5,513 nt of DNA from Bacteroidales bacterium (GTDB taxonomy: Bacteria > Bacteroidota > Bacteroidia > Bacteroidales > UBA932), in assembly GCA_017527625.1 (NCBI GenBank), contig JAFXPV010000122.1, positions 1-5,513 on the forward strand, written 5' to 3'. The notes under the pieces are model-generated. The model was not told where the DNA came from and ran no database searches. It worked only from the letters and a program-made list of their open reading frames with translations. The position numbers were made by a program, and so were the translations under genes. Shown here one piece after another: positions 1 to 5,513 of the stretch. How positions within the stretch are numbered: position 1 is the stretch's first letter; every line of letters begins with the position of its first letter.

Positions 1-1
1 A

Positions 2-580
<579 letters not shown>

Positions 581-601
581 TTACTGATTCCTTATAATAA
601 G

Positions 602-630
602 AAAGCCAGGCTCAATGCCTGGCTTTTTTT
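602..630 (+). terminator. Rho-independent terminator of eno, possibly bidirectional
   Basis: A perfect 10-bp stem, AAAGCCAGGC (602-611) with GCCTGGCTTT (617-626), closes a 5-nt loop TCAAT and runs into seven T residues (624-630). It lies 21 nt after the eno stop. Read on the - strand, the same stem is followed by TTTCTTATTAT, a weaker U-rich tract, so it could also end the convergent gltS/C26 transcript. The loop bases 612-614 are the TGA stop of the - strand C26 gene, and one arm encodes that protein's last residues. Confidence 0.9.
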
Positions 631-1349
631 ATGAACACTTTGAAGAACTCAAGCCAACTGTCATCGCCGGCACGGACCAGTTTCTCGGGATGGAACTGCA
701 CGGCTACCAAATTGTCGCCTTCGTATGCCTCGACGATGCCGTCTGCGCTGTGGGCAGTTACCTTCAGACCCGGAGCCACGGCTTTGACAGCCTGGTGATG
801 AGACGAATTCACCTCGAGGGAGTCGGTGCCGTAGAGTTTTGCCAGCAGACTCCCGGGCTCAGCAAGAATCTTGTGCACAGTGCCACCGTGCCCCACATTT
901 TCGGGCTTTTGCTCTGCAAGATCCTGATACAGGGAACCGCCGAGCACGACATTCATCAACTGCTCGCCGCGGCATATAGCGAGGATGGGCTTTTTTGAAG
1001 CCACGGCAGCCTTGGCAAGGAAGACGTCACTGTCATCTCGGACAGAATTCACATACACAGTCTCGTTCAAGACTGTCTCGCCATACAAAGATGGATCAAG
1101 GTCTTCTCCGCCTGAAAAGACAATGCCGTCCAGCATCGCCAGAACAGCTTCAGCCTCTTCCCTGCTGCTCACTGTCGGAATGATCACAGGCACTCCGCCG
1201 GCCTTGCTGATGGCCTGGGAATAGTTGGTATTGAGAGAAGACGAGCCTACCCCTTCCGGATTATAAGAAGCGCTGATTCCTATCAGGGGAGCCTTGTGGG
1301 AGCAAGCTGCTGCAGCCAGGACTGCAAAGATAAGGACGATTCGTTTCAT
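612..1349 (-). CDS. Predicted lipoprotein gamma-glutamyl hydrolase, peptidase C26 / class I glutamine amidotransferase-like
   Basis: 245 residues, in the size range of PuuD-type gamma-glutamyl-GABA hydrolases. The enzymatic triad is visible: nucleophile Cys126 in AICRGEQLMN, and His220 and Glu222 in VAVQFHPEK. Family-like patches are FSGGEDLDPSLYG (78-90), LGGSLYQD (136-143) and NSSHHQ (181-186). Such enzymes cut gamma-glutamyl amide bonds and release glutamate. The odd feature is the N-terminus: MKR, a hydrophobic stretch (4-15), then AAAC with Cys16, which reads as a lipoprotein signal, whereas E. coli PuuD is cytoplasmic. After Cys16 come SHKAP, without the acidic residues reported as a Bacteroidota surface-export signal, so a periplasm-facing anchor is my inference. 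I chose this ATG because it starts the signal peptide; the frame stays open 58 codons upstream only inside gltS. The start lies 2 nt after the gltS stop, so the two are probably cotranscribed and translationally coupled. The exact substrate is unknown: gamma-glutamyl peptides, gamma-Glu-GABA or folyl-polyglutamate are possible. Confidence 0.88.
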   Translation of the reverse strand: MKRIVLIFAVLAAAACSHKAPLIGISASYNPEGVGSSSLNTNYSQAISKAGGVPVIIPTVSSREEAEAVLAMLDGIVFSGGEDLDPSLYGETVLNETVYVNSVRDDSDVFLAKAAVASKKPILAICRGEQLMNVVLGGSLYQDLAEQKPENVGHGGTVHKILAEPGSLLAKLYGTDSLEVNSSHHQAVKAVAPGLKVTAHSADGIVEAYEGDNLVAVQFHPEKLVRAGDDSWLEFFKVFIKKARH

Positions 1350-1351
1350 AG

Positions 1352-2581
1352 TCAGTGTATTATATTGAGGAACAGGGTCACTACCCCTGTATTGATTATA
1401 TCGAGGAACATCGCGCCGATTATCGGGACGACGATGAATGGATTGACAGCATAGCGATACTTGAAGCAGACCGCTGACATATTGGCCATAGCGTTGGGAG
1501 TGGCGCCAAGGCCGAAGCCGCACAAGCCGCTGACCATTACGGCGCTATCGTAGCTGCGGCCGAGCAGAGGGAAGGCTACGAACGCGGCATAGACAGCCAT
1601 AAAAGCCACCTGCGCCAGCAGTATCAACGCCAGAGGAAGAGCCAGTGAGGCAAGTTCCCACAACCGCAGGCTGGCCATAGCCATACCGAGGAACAGCTGG
1701 AGGCAGATGTCGCCGATGGGCACCACCTCCCCTACGCTCACCTTCGACGACCATTTTGGGAATAGTCCGAAGATGTTTCTCATAGCGCAGGCAGTTAGCA
1801 GCGAACCGAAATACGTGGGGAATGTAATGCCGGTAAGAGCAAGCAGCCTGCTCACGCCGGCTCCGAGAGCCATCGCTATCATCAGCAGGCAGGCGCCGAT
1901 GAGGTAACCCCTGAATGCATCTTCTTTCGACAGCTTCCGCACTTGGCTGGCTGATGCGGAAGCCTCGCCTGCCTCGATGCTGGCAAGCACATTGTCAGAA
2001 GCAGACGGCTGCGCAAGATGATGGCGGCGGATGAGCGACTCACCCAGCGGACCGCCGAGAAGTGAACCGGCCACCAGTCCGAAAGTAGCTGCCGCCATTG
2101 TGATGGAAGACGCCCCCGTGAGGCCCATCTGCTCCAGCAGCGGCGCAAAGCCGCCGGATGTGCCGTGTCCTCCGCTCATAGGGATGGACCCTGAGGCCAT
2201 ACCGACCAGCGGATCCACACCCAGCCCCTTGGCGATGCCGAGGGAGATGAGATTCTGGGCCACGATGAGCACTGCAACCAGCGCAGTCAGCACCACCAGG
2301 GGCCGGCCGCCGCGCCGAAGTTCCTTCAGGTCGCACTGGAAACCGACAGAAGTAAAGAACAGCATCATACAGAGATCCTTCACCGTCCCGTCGAATGAAC
2401 ATTCAACGTCGAAAAGGATATAGAGCAGCAGCGTCAGCACGGACACCAGCAAGCCTCCCGACACTGGAGCCGGGATGCAGTAGCGCTTGAGGAACGCAAT
2501 CTTCCGCGTAAAGAACATACCCAGCAGCAGGGCGGCCACGCCCAGACCCGCGCTGGCATACATATCCAAAGTGACGACCAT
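1352..2581 (-). CDS. gltS: Sodium/glutamate symporter GltS
   Basis: Inner-membrane secondary transporter that takes up glutamate with Na+. The 409 residues compare with about 401 in E. coli GltS. The two family signature re-entrant motifs are present, SGGHGT at 136-141 and GFGLGATP at 355-362, one in each inverted half. Other matching stretches are LKRYCIPAPVSGGLLV (31-46), ATFGLVAGSLLGGP (165-178), LRLWELASLALP (305-316) and FIVVPIIGAMFLDIIN (382-397). Hydrophobic segments fill both halves; the hydrophilic linker at about 184-222 is Ser/Ala/Glu-rich and likely cytoplasmic. The chosen ATG places LDMYASAGL in line with the E. coli N-terminus LDTLATL. A second ATG at codon 7 is possible but would shorten this. 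No useful Shine-Dalgarno exists: AGG directly abuts the ATG. A terminator-like hairpin lies 5 nt upstream, and the C26 lipoprotein gene follows 2 nt downstream, suggesting a glutamate-scavenging operon. Confidence 0.96.
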   Translation of the reverse strand: MVVTLDMYASAGLGVAALLLGMFFTRKIAFLKRYCIPAPVSGGLLVSVLTLLLYILFDVECSFDGTVKDLCMMLFFTSVGFQCDLKELRRGGRPLVVLTALVAVLIVAQNLISLGIAKGLGVDPLVGMASGSIPMSGGHGTSGGFAPLLEQMGLTGASSITMAAATFGLVAGSLLGGPLGESLIRRHHLAQPSASDNVLASIEAGEASASASQVRKLSKEDAFRGYLIGACLLMIAMALGAGVSRLLALTGITFPTYFGSLLTACAMRNIFGLFPKWSSKVSVGEVVPIGDICLQLFLGMAMASLRLWELASLALPLALILLAQVAFMAVYAAFVAFPLLGRSYDSAVMVSGLCGFGLGATPNAMANMSAVCFKYRYAVNPFIVVPIIGAMFLDIINTGVVTLFLNIIH

Positions 2582-2586
2582 CCTGC

Positions 2587-2633
2587 AAAAACAAAAGAGG
2601 AACTTTCAAATTTAATGAAAATTCCTCTTTTGT
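2587..2633 (-). terminator. Long hairpin terminator between tRNA-Arg and gltS
   Basis: On the - strand, ACAAAAGAGGAA (2633-2622) pairs perfectly over 12 bp with TTCCTCTTTTGT (2602-2591). After one A-C mismatch, a further 5 bp (TTTCA/TGAAA) close a 7-nt loop, and the hairpin is followed by TTTT at 2590-2587. The stem begins at the tRNA discriminator base (2633). This should end the upstream rpmF/tRNA transcript. It sits just 5 nt before the gltS start codon, so gltS needs either readthrough or a promoter embedded in the hairpin. Confidence 0.75.
2607..2614 (-). promoter_or_regulatory. Candidate Bacteroidota -7 box for gltS inside the terminator hairpin
   Basis: The - strand reads TAAATTTG, an exact TAnnTTTG, in the apical part of the hairpin before gltS. 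Transcription starting a few bases downstream would give a leader of roughly 20-25 nt. No TTTG-like -33 element is found at the usual 19-21 nt spacing: at 19 nt the sequence is GGGT, inside the tRNA acceptor arm. AT-rich sequence makes chance matches likely, so this is tentative. Confidence 0.3.
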
Positions 2634-2704
2634 ACCCCGTAGTGGAATCGAACCACTATTTAAAGTTTAGGAAACTTCCGTTCTATCCGTTGAACTAACA
2701 GGGC
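2633..2704 (-). tRNA. tRNA-Arg, anticodon CCU (reads AGG)
   Basis: A full 72-nt cloverleaf folds on the - strand. The acceptor arm is GCCCTGT/ACGGGGT with two G-U pairs. The D arm is GTTC-AACGGATA-GAAC. The anticodon arm is GAAGT-TTCCTAA-ACTTT, with CCT at anticodon positions. The variable loop is AAAT, and the T arm is AGTGG-TTCGATT-CCACT. The discriminator is A (2633). CCA is not encoded (the sequence continues CAAAAG), so it must be added post-transcriptionally. The gene lies 33 nt after the rpmF stop with no terminator between, so it is probably cotranscribed with rpmF and cut out by RNase P. Confidence 0.95.
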
Positions 2705-2708
2705 TCGA

Positions 2709-2726
2709 TTCAGTCTGCGGACTGAA
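2709..2726 (-). other. Short hairpin between rpmF and tRNA-Arg
   Basis: A perfect 7-bp stem (TTCAGTC/GACTGAA, - strand) with a 4-nt loop CGCA lies 4 nt before the tRNA 5' end. No T-tract follows on the - strand, so it is unlikely to terminate transcription. After RNase P cleavage at 2704 it would sit almost at the 3' end of the rpmF mRNA, where it could protect against exonucleases; that role is inferred. Confidence 0.5.
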
Positions 2727-2730
2727 AGGT

Positions 2731-2752
2731 GTCAGAATTACGAATTCTTGAC
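2731..2752 (-). other. Hairpin spanning the rpmF stop codon
   Basis: GTCA-GAATT (2731-2739) pairs with AATTC-TGAC (2743-2747 and 2749-2752), giving 9 bp with one unpaired T and the 3-nt loop ACG. It covers the last rpmF codons and its TAA stop. No T-tract follows. With the hairpin at 2709-2726 it makes a tandem pair between rpmF and the tRNA. The AT-rich core means it could be coincidence. Confidence 0.35.
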
Positions 2753-2917
2753 GATAATCTGACGGCCACGATAGTAACCGCACTCAGGGCAAACGCGATG
2801 GAACAATACAGTTGCGCCGCAGTTTGAGCAAGTCGTCATTGTAGGGACGATAGCTACATCGTGTGTTCTTCTTTTATCTCTGCGCTGTTTAGAGACTTTT
2901 CGTTTAGGATGTGCCAT
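2738..2917 (-). CDS. rpmF: 50S ribosomal protein L32 (bL32)
   Basis: A 59-residue protein beginning MAHPKRKVSKQRRDKRRTHD, the standard basic L32 N-terminus that threads into 23S rRNA. It has a complete zinc ribbon of four cysteines: Cys30-x2-Cys33 (TCSNCG) and Cys43-x2-Cys46 (VCPECG). The four-cysteine (zinc-binding) form is the usual housekeeping version; zinc-independent paralogs lack the cysteines. The length is normal for the family. The ATG follows the yceD stop after 2 nt (TAA TA ATG), so it is probably translationally coupled to yceD, a gene pair conserved widely in bacteria. Downstream comes tRNA-Arg rather than the fatty-acid genes often found after rpmF. The gene is intact. Confidence 0.98.
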   Translation of the reverse strand: MAHPKRKVSKQRRDKRRTHDVAIVPTMTTCSNCGATVLFHRVCPECGYYRGRQIIVKNS

Positions 2918-2919
2918 TA

Positions 2920-3444
2920 TTAATGTTTTTTATTTGTTTTGTTCAATAAATCTTTCAAACCGCTGAAAGGTGCATTCCTTTCGGGCGTTTCCTCGGGTTC
3001 AAGCTCTTTGAGACGAGCCATCATCTCGGGATTGCACTGCCCTTCAGGATGGACCTTTACTATCGGTATGCTAAGGCAGATGAAGTCGTAGACCGTCTGT
3101 CCGAGGTCCAGCTCCGTCTGATCTTCGGGGAGAATCAGAACATTGTCGTCTTCCTCCTCCACTGACTCCGGATCGCTGTCGAAACGCACCACGAGCAACT
3201 GCTCCTGGTCGACTTCTATCGGCAGCGGGTCCAGGCATCTGTCACACTCGACGACAACTGTTCCCTTGACCTTACAAAGAACTTCAATCCAACTTCCCTT
3301 CTTCTCCTCGTCCACGTGCACATCGCAGTCGACATCTAGCACGAAATCATTGCCGAACTCCTCGAGAAAACCTTTATCAACCTTAAAATCAAAACTCTGA
3401 GAGCCCTTGACTGTATTCTTTACGGGTATAATCATCGTGCTCAT
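2920..3444 (-). CDS. yceD: YceD / DUF177 family protein, 23S rRNA accumulation factor
   Basis: 174 residues, typical for DUF177, and encoded directly before rpmF as in many bacteria. The family mark is the CDRC motif (Cys67-Asp-Arg-Cys70) after a beta-rich N-terminal half (about 5-66), followed by DPLPIEVDQEQLLVVRF (72-88). A strongly acidic stretch (residues 90-100, SDPESVEEEDD) precedes DLGQTVYDFICLSIP (113-127), and the Lys-rich C-terminus has PFSGLKDLL. In E. coli and plants, members are linked to 23S rRNA accumulation and 50S biogenesis; the molecular mechanism is not settled. I chose the ATG at 3444 because the next upstream ATG (3528) lies inside typA and the extra 28 residues look non-coding. 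The alternative Met4 of this start is also possible. The start is preceded by a good -7 box about 26 nt upstream. Confidence 0.92.
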   Translation of the reverse strand: MSTMIIPVKNTVKGSQSFDFKVDKGFLEEFGNDFVLDVDCDVHVDEEKKGSWIEVLCKVKGTVVVECDRCLDPLPIEVDQEQLLVVRFDSDPESVEEEDDNVLILPEDQTELDLGQTVYDFICLSIPIVKVHPEGQCNPEMMARLKELEPEETPERNAPFSGLKDLLNKTNKKH

Positions 3445-3469
3445 CGGTGCTAGTCTTGCAAAGTGGGCT

Positions 3470-3478
3470 GCAAATATA
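3470..3478 (-). promoter_or_regulatory. Candidate -7 promoter element for yceD-rpmF-tRNA
   Basis: The - strand reads TATATTTGC in the typA-yceD gap, an exact match to the Bacteroidota -7 consensus TAnnTTTG plus the following pyrimidine. It would start a transcript with a leader of about 20 nt before the yceD ATG. The -33 element is weak: the best candidate is TTAG at an 18-nt spacing, overlapping the typA stop. Readthrough from typA is also possible, since no good terminator separates them. Confidence 0.5.
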
Positions 3479-3496
3479 GTAAAATTTTTGAATTTT

Positions 3497-5293
3497 CTAA
3501 TCCTGAGCGCGTTTTCTTGCCAAAGCATCGAGAAGTATCTTGCGGATTCGCATTGATTTAGGCGTAATCTCTACAAGTTCGTCTTCCTGGATATACTCCA
3601 GAGCCTCTTCGAGACTGAATTTCACCGGAGGAGGAAGCATCACCTTCTCGTCGGTGCCGGCTGCACGCACGTTGGTAAGTTTCTTGGTCTTGCAGACATT
3701 CACCACAAGGTCCCTCTCACGGGTATGCTCCCCTATCACCTGGCCCATATACACCTGCTCGCCCGGATCGATGAAGAAGCGGCCGCGGTCCTGGAGCTTG
3801 TCCATCGCGTATGCCACTGCTTCGCCGGTCTCGGCAGCCACAAGCGAGCCGTTGACGCGCTTCTCGATGTCACCTTTGTAAGGCTCATAATCTTTGAAGC
3901 GGTGCGCTATGATAGCCTCGCCCTGGCTGGCCGTCAGCAGATTGCTGCGCAGACCCATCAGTCCTCGGCTGGGAATGTCGAAATCCAGATGGGTGCGGCC
4001 GTCGTGGGACTCCATACGGATCAGTGCGCCCTTGCGGCGGGTCGCCATCTCGATGGCCTTGCCCACGAATTCGTCCGGAACTTCGATGGTCAGGTCCTCG
4101 ATAGGCTCACAACGCTGTCCGTTGATGGTTTTGTCGAGCACCTTAGGCTGGCCTACCTGCAACTCGAAGCCCTCGCGACGCATTGTCTCGATCAGGATTG
4201 AGAGGTGCAGCACGCCACGGCCATAGACTATGAACGAATCTGTGCCTACTCCCGGCTTAACCCTGAGAGCAAGATTCTTCTCCAGTTCACGCTCCAGACG
4301 CTCCTTGAGATGGCGGGAGGTGACGAACTTGCCCTCCTGGCCGAAGAACGGTGAATCGTTGATGGTGAAGAGCATACTCATCGTAGGCTCGTCGATGCTG
4401 ATCGGCTTCAAAGCCTCGGGATTCTCGAAGTCCGCGATGGTGTCGCCGATTTCGAAACCTTCGATGCCTACAACTGCGCAGATGTCGCCGCACTGCACTT
4501 CAGCCACCTTTTTTTTCTCAAGCCCTTCGAAGACCATCAGATCCTTGACTTTCTGTTTCTCCACGATGTCGTAGCGTTTGCACAGGGAGATGTTCATTCC
4601 GGCCTTGAGGCTGCCTCTTGTGATGCGGCCTATCGCTATACGGCCTACATAGGGCGAATATTCAAGGGAAGATATCAGCAGCTGCACAGTGCCCTCAACC
4701 TGTTCGGGAGCAGGAATTTCCTCGAGGATGACATCCAGAAGCGCTGTGATGTCAGTGGTAGGCTTGCGCCAGTCGAGCGACATCCACCCCTGCTTGGCGC
4801 TGCCGAAGACAGTGCGGTAGTCGAGTTGCTCGTCAGTGGCGTTGAGCTGGCACATCAGGTCGAAAACCTGCTCGTTGACCTCGTCGGGACGGCAGTTCGG
4901 CTTATCGACCTTGTTGATGACTACAATCGGCTTCTTGCCCATCTCGATGGCTTTCTGCAGGACGAAACGGGTCTGCGGCATAGTGCCTTCGAAGGCATCC
5001 ACGAGCAGCAGAACGCCGTCGGCCATATTCAGCACGCGCTCCACCTCACCGCCGAAATCGGCGTGGCCCGGAGTGTCGATGATGTTGATCTTGGTGTTCT
5101 TGTAAGGGACCGAAACGTTCTTGGCGAGGATGGTGATGCCCCTCTCCCGCTCAAGGTCGTTATTGTCGAGGATAAGTGTGCCCAGCTTCTCTGCGTCACG
5201 CAGGATTTTGCTCTGCTGTATCATCTTGTCAACCAGCGTAGTCTTGCCGTGGTCGACGTGGGCGATGATTGCTATATTTCTGATATCTTGCAT
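3497..5293 (-). CDS. typA: Ribosome-associated translational GTPase TypA/BipA
   Basis: 598 residues against about 607 for E. coli BipA. It belongs to the EF-G/LepA family, binds 70S ribosomes in the cytoplasm and contributes to 50S assembly and stress or cold growth. All G motifs are present: G1 AHVDHGKTT (11-19), switch I RGITI (51-55), G3 DTPGH (73-77), G4 NKVD (127-130) and G5 SAK (165-167). After the G domain (about 1-195) follow a beta-barrel domain II (about 200-290, with [10 protein letters not shown]), EF-G-like domain III (with [21 protein letters not shown]), a domain V-like part ([20 protein letters not shown]) and the BipA-specific C-terminal domain ending in basic residues ([17 protein letters not shown]). 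The ATG at 5293 fits the family N-terminus [18 protein letters not shown]. Its -7 box is only about 7 nt upstream, so the mRNA may be nearly leaderless. It is divergent from guaA and upstream of yceD-rpmF. Confidence 0.98.
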   Translation of the reverse strand: MQDIRNIAIIAHVDHGKTTLVDKMIQQSKILRDAEKLGTLILDNNDLERERGITILAKNVSVPYKNTKINIIDTPGHADFGGEVERVLNMADGVLLLVDAFEGTMPQTRFVLQKAIEMGKKPIVVINKVDKPNCRPDEVNEQVFDLMCQLNATDEQLDYRTVFGSAKQGWMSLDWRKPTTDITALLDVILEEIPAPEQVEGTVQLLISSLEYSPYVGRIAIGRITRGSLKAGMNISLCKRYDIVEKQKVKDLMVFEGLEKKKVAEVQCGDICAVVGIEGFEIGDTIADFENPEALKPISIDEPTMSMLFTINDSPFFGQEGKFVTSRHLKERLERELEKNLALRVKPGVGTDSFIVYGRGVLHLSILIETMRREGFELQVGQPKVLDKTINGQRCEPIEDLTIEVPDEFVGKAIEMATRRKGALIRMESHDGRTHLDFDIPSRGLMGLRSNLLTASQGEAIIAHRFKDYEPYKGDIEKRVNGSLVAAETGEAVAYAMDKLQDRGRFFIDPGEQVYMGQVIGEHTRERDLVVNVCKTKKLTNVRAAGTDEKVMLPPPVKFSLEEALEYIQEDELVEITPKSMRIRKILLDALARKRAQD

Positions 5294-5318
5294 AGGGCCG
5301 CAAAATTATATAATTTTG
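5287..5318 (+). promoter_or_regulatory. Candidate guaA promoter
   Basis: On the + strand TAATTTTG (5311-5318) is an exact TAnnTTTG, with CTTG (5287-5290, three of four bases of TTTG) 20 nt upstream. Transcription would begin around 5322-5326 and give a leader of about 25 nt to the ATG at 5350. The -33 element lies within typA codons 2-3, so this promoter overlaps the typA start. Confidence 0.6.
5301..5318. repeat. Perfect 18-bp palindrome containing two divergent -7 boxes
   Basis: CAAAATTATATAATTTTG is its own reverse complement. Each half provides one TAATTTTG box, one for typA (- strand) and one for guaA (+ strand), separated by 2 bp. The symmetry could arise simply from two face-to-face promoter boxes, or it could also be bound by a dimeric regulator. 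It is not a terminator, being entirely A/T in the stem apart from the ends and having no loop. Confidence 0.85.
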
Positions 5319-5331
5319 GGGCAATCGAAAA
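5301..5331 (-). promoter_or_regulatory. Candidate typA promoter
   Basis: On the - strand TAATTTTG (5308-5301), followed by C, matches TAnnTTTG(Y) exactly. TTTT (5331-5328) matches three of four bases of the -33 element TTTG at a 19-nt spacing. The G of the -7 box is 7 nt before the typA ATG, so initiation a few bases downstream would leave roughly 0-4 nt of leader. Confidence 0.6.
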
Positions 5332-5349
5332 AATTAATTGAAAAGCTAT

Positions 5350-5513
5350 ATGAACCCCATTCTCGTCCGTCCTGCAGATATGGTGAGGATAACCACCCCT
5401 GCCCTTGCAGAAAAATACATCGAAAGCCAGATTTCAGCACTCAGAGAACAGATCGGCGACAAGAAAGTCCTTCTCGCCCTCTCCGGAGGCGTTGACTCTT
5501 CAGTAGTGGCAGC
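5350..5513 (+). CDS. guaA: GMP synthase ATP-pyrophosphatase subunit (GuaA-type, no N-terminal GATase), 3' end outside window
   Basis: Only the first 54 codons are visible. Residues 38-54 read [18 protein letters not shown], with the PP-loop SGGVDSS at 45-51 that binds ATP. The preceding helix-like stretch, [20 protein letters not shown], resembles the region just before the PP-loop in GuaA. GuaA adenylates XMP and replaces the adenylate with ammonia to make GMP. In the usual bacterial fused enzyme about 200 residues of glutamine amidotransferase come first; here an in-frame TAA at 5335-5337 excludes that, so this is a stand-alone synthetase part that would need ammonia or a separate glutaminase subunit. 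The ATG at 5350 follows an A-rich leader; Met11 (5380) is an alternative start. Other PP-loop families (NAD synthetase, MnmA, ExsB-like) are less good matches from the visible sequence. Confidence 0.75.
   Translation, partial: MNPILVRPADMVRITTPALAEKYIESQISALREQIGDKKVLLALSGGVDSSVVA

Noticed and set aside
615..998. 127-codon open frame on the + strand after the eno terminator
   Set aside because: It is antisense to the C26 gene, which has a clear catalytic triad, and it starts directly in the terminator region.
1350..1523. 58-codon N-terminal extension of the C26 protein
   Set aside because: It lies wholly inside gltS in another frame, is Arg/Tyr-rich nonsense and would bury the lipoprotein signal peptide that begins at the 1349 ATG.
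2031..2423. 130-codon open frame on the + strand opposite gltS
   Set aside because: It is Pro/Ser/Arg-rich and antisense to the conserved SGGHGT region of gltS; it has no recognisable domain.
3480..3496. AT-only inverted repeat AAAATT/AATTTT just after the typA stop, considered as a terminator
   Set aside because: The stem has no G-C pairs and no strong downstream T-tract, so it is too weak to call; it probably just reflects AT-rich intergenic sequence.
3445..3528. 28-codon N-terminal extension of YceD
   Set aside because: It would start inside typA and translate the AT-rich intergenic region with the -7 box; the DUF177 homology begins after the ATG at 3444.
3725..4201. 158-codon open frame on the + strand
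   Set aside because: It is antisense to typA, whose - strand reading matches the family across its full length; the + frame gives no recognisable protein and has no promoter or context.
4826..5341. 171-codon open frame on the + strand opposite the typA N-terminus
   Set aside because: Its codons mirror the conserved typA G domain, and it runs through the typA promoter region; it is a shadow of typA codon bias.

Overview
The window looks like ordinary chromosomal DNA from a member of the Bacteroidota, most likely a gut-type Bacteroidales. Three things suggest this. The enolase, TypA and DUF177 proteins read like Bacteroides/Alistipes-type sequences, judged from memory. Start codons lack clear Shine-Dalgarno sequences. 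Several gene starts are preceded by the phylum's characteristic -7 promoter element, TAnnTTTG. I see no phage, insertion sequence, CRISPR array or integrase.

Layout from left to right: (1) the 3' two-thirds of enolase (eno, + strand, cut by the window edge) ends at 580 in a strong hairpin terminator. (2) Convergent to it on the - strand is a two-gene unit: a sodium/glutamate symporter (gltS) followed 2 nt later by a predicted lipoprotein of the peptidase C26 (gamma-glutamyl hydrolase, class I GATase) family. (3) Upstream of gltS, also on the - strand, is a translation block: typA/bipA, then yceD (DUF177), rpmF (ribosomal protein L32) and a tRNA-Arg with anticodon CCU. It is closed by a long hairpin directly in front of gltS. 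(4) At the right edge, divergent from typA, is the beginning of a guaA-like gene that has the ATP-pyrophosphatase PP-loop but no N-terminal glutaminase domain.

How the genes may work together: TypA, YceD and L32 all concern the large ribosomal subunit, and the tRNA follows directly, so this is a 50S-biogenesis/translation cluster. GltS and the C26 lipoprotein suggest an envelope scavenging pair, in which the hydrolase frees glutamate from gamma-glutamyl compounds outside the cytoplasmic membrane and GltS imports it. Enolase and GMP synthase are independent housekeeping genes at the edges.

The most interesting signals are regulatory. A perfect 18-bp palindrome between typA and guaA carries two back-to-back TAATTTTG -7 boxes, so the divergent promoters should exclude each other and typA mRNA may be almost leaderless. 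The eno terminator loop contains the stop codon of the convergent C26 gene. The hairpin separating the tRNA from gltS begins at the tRNA's last base and has an exact TAnnTTTG in its apical part. I found no clearly new multi-gene system; the gltS/C26 pairing and these compact promoter/terminator overlaps are what merit a second look.
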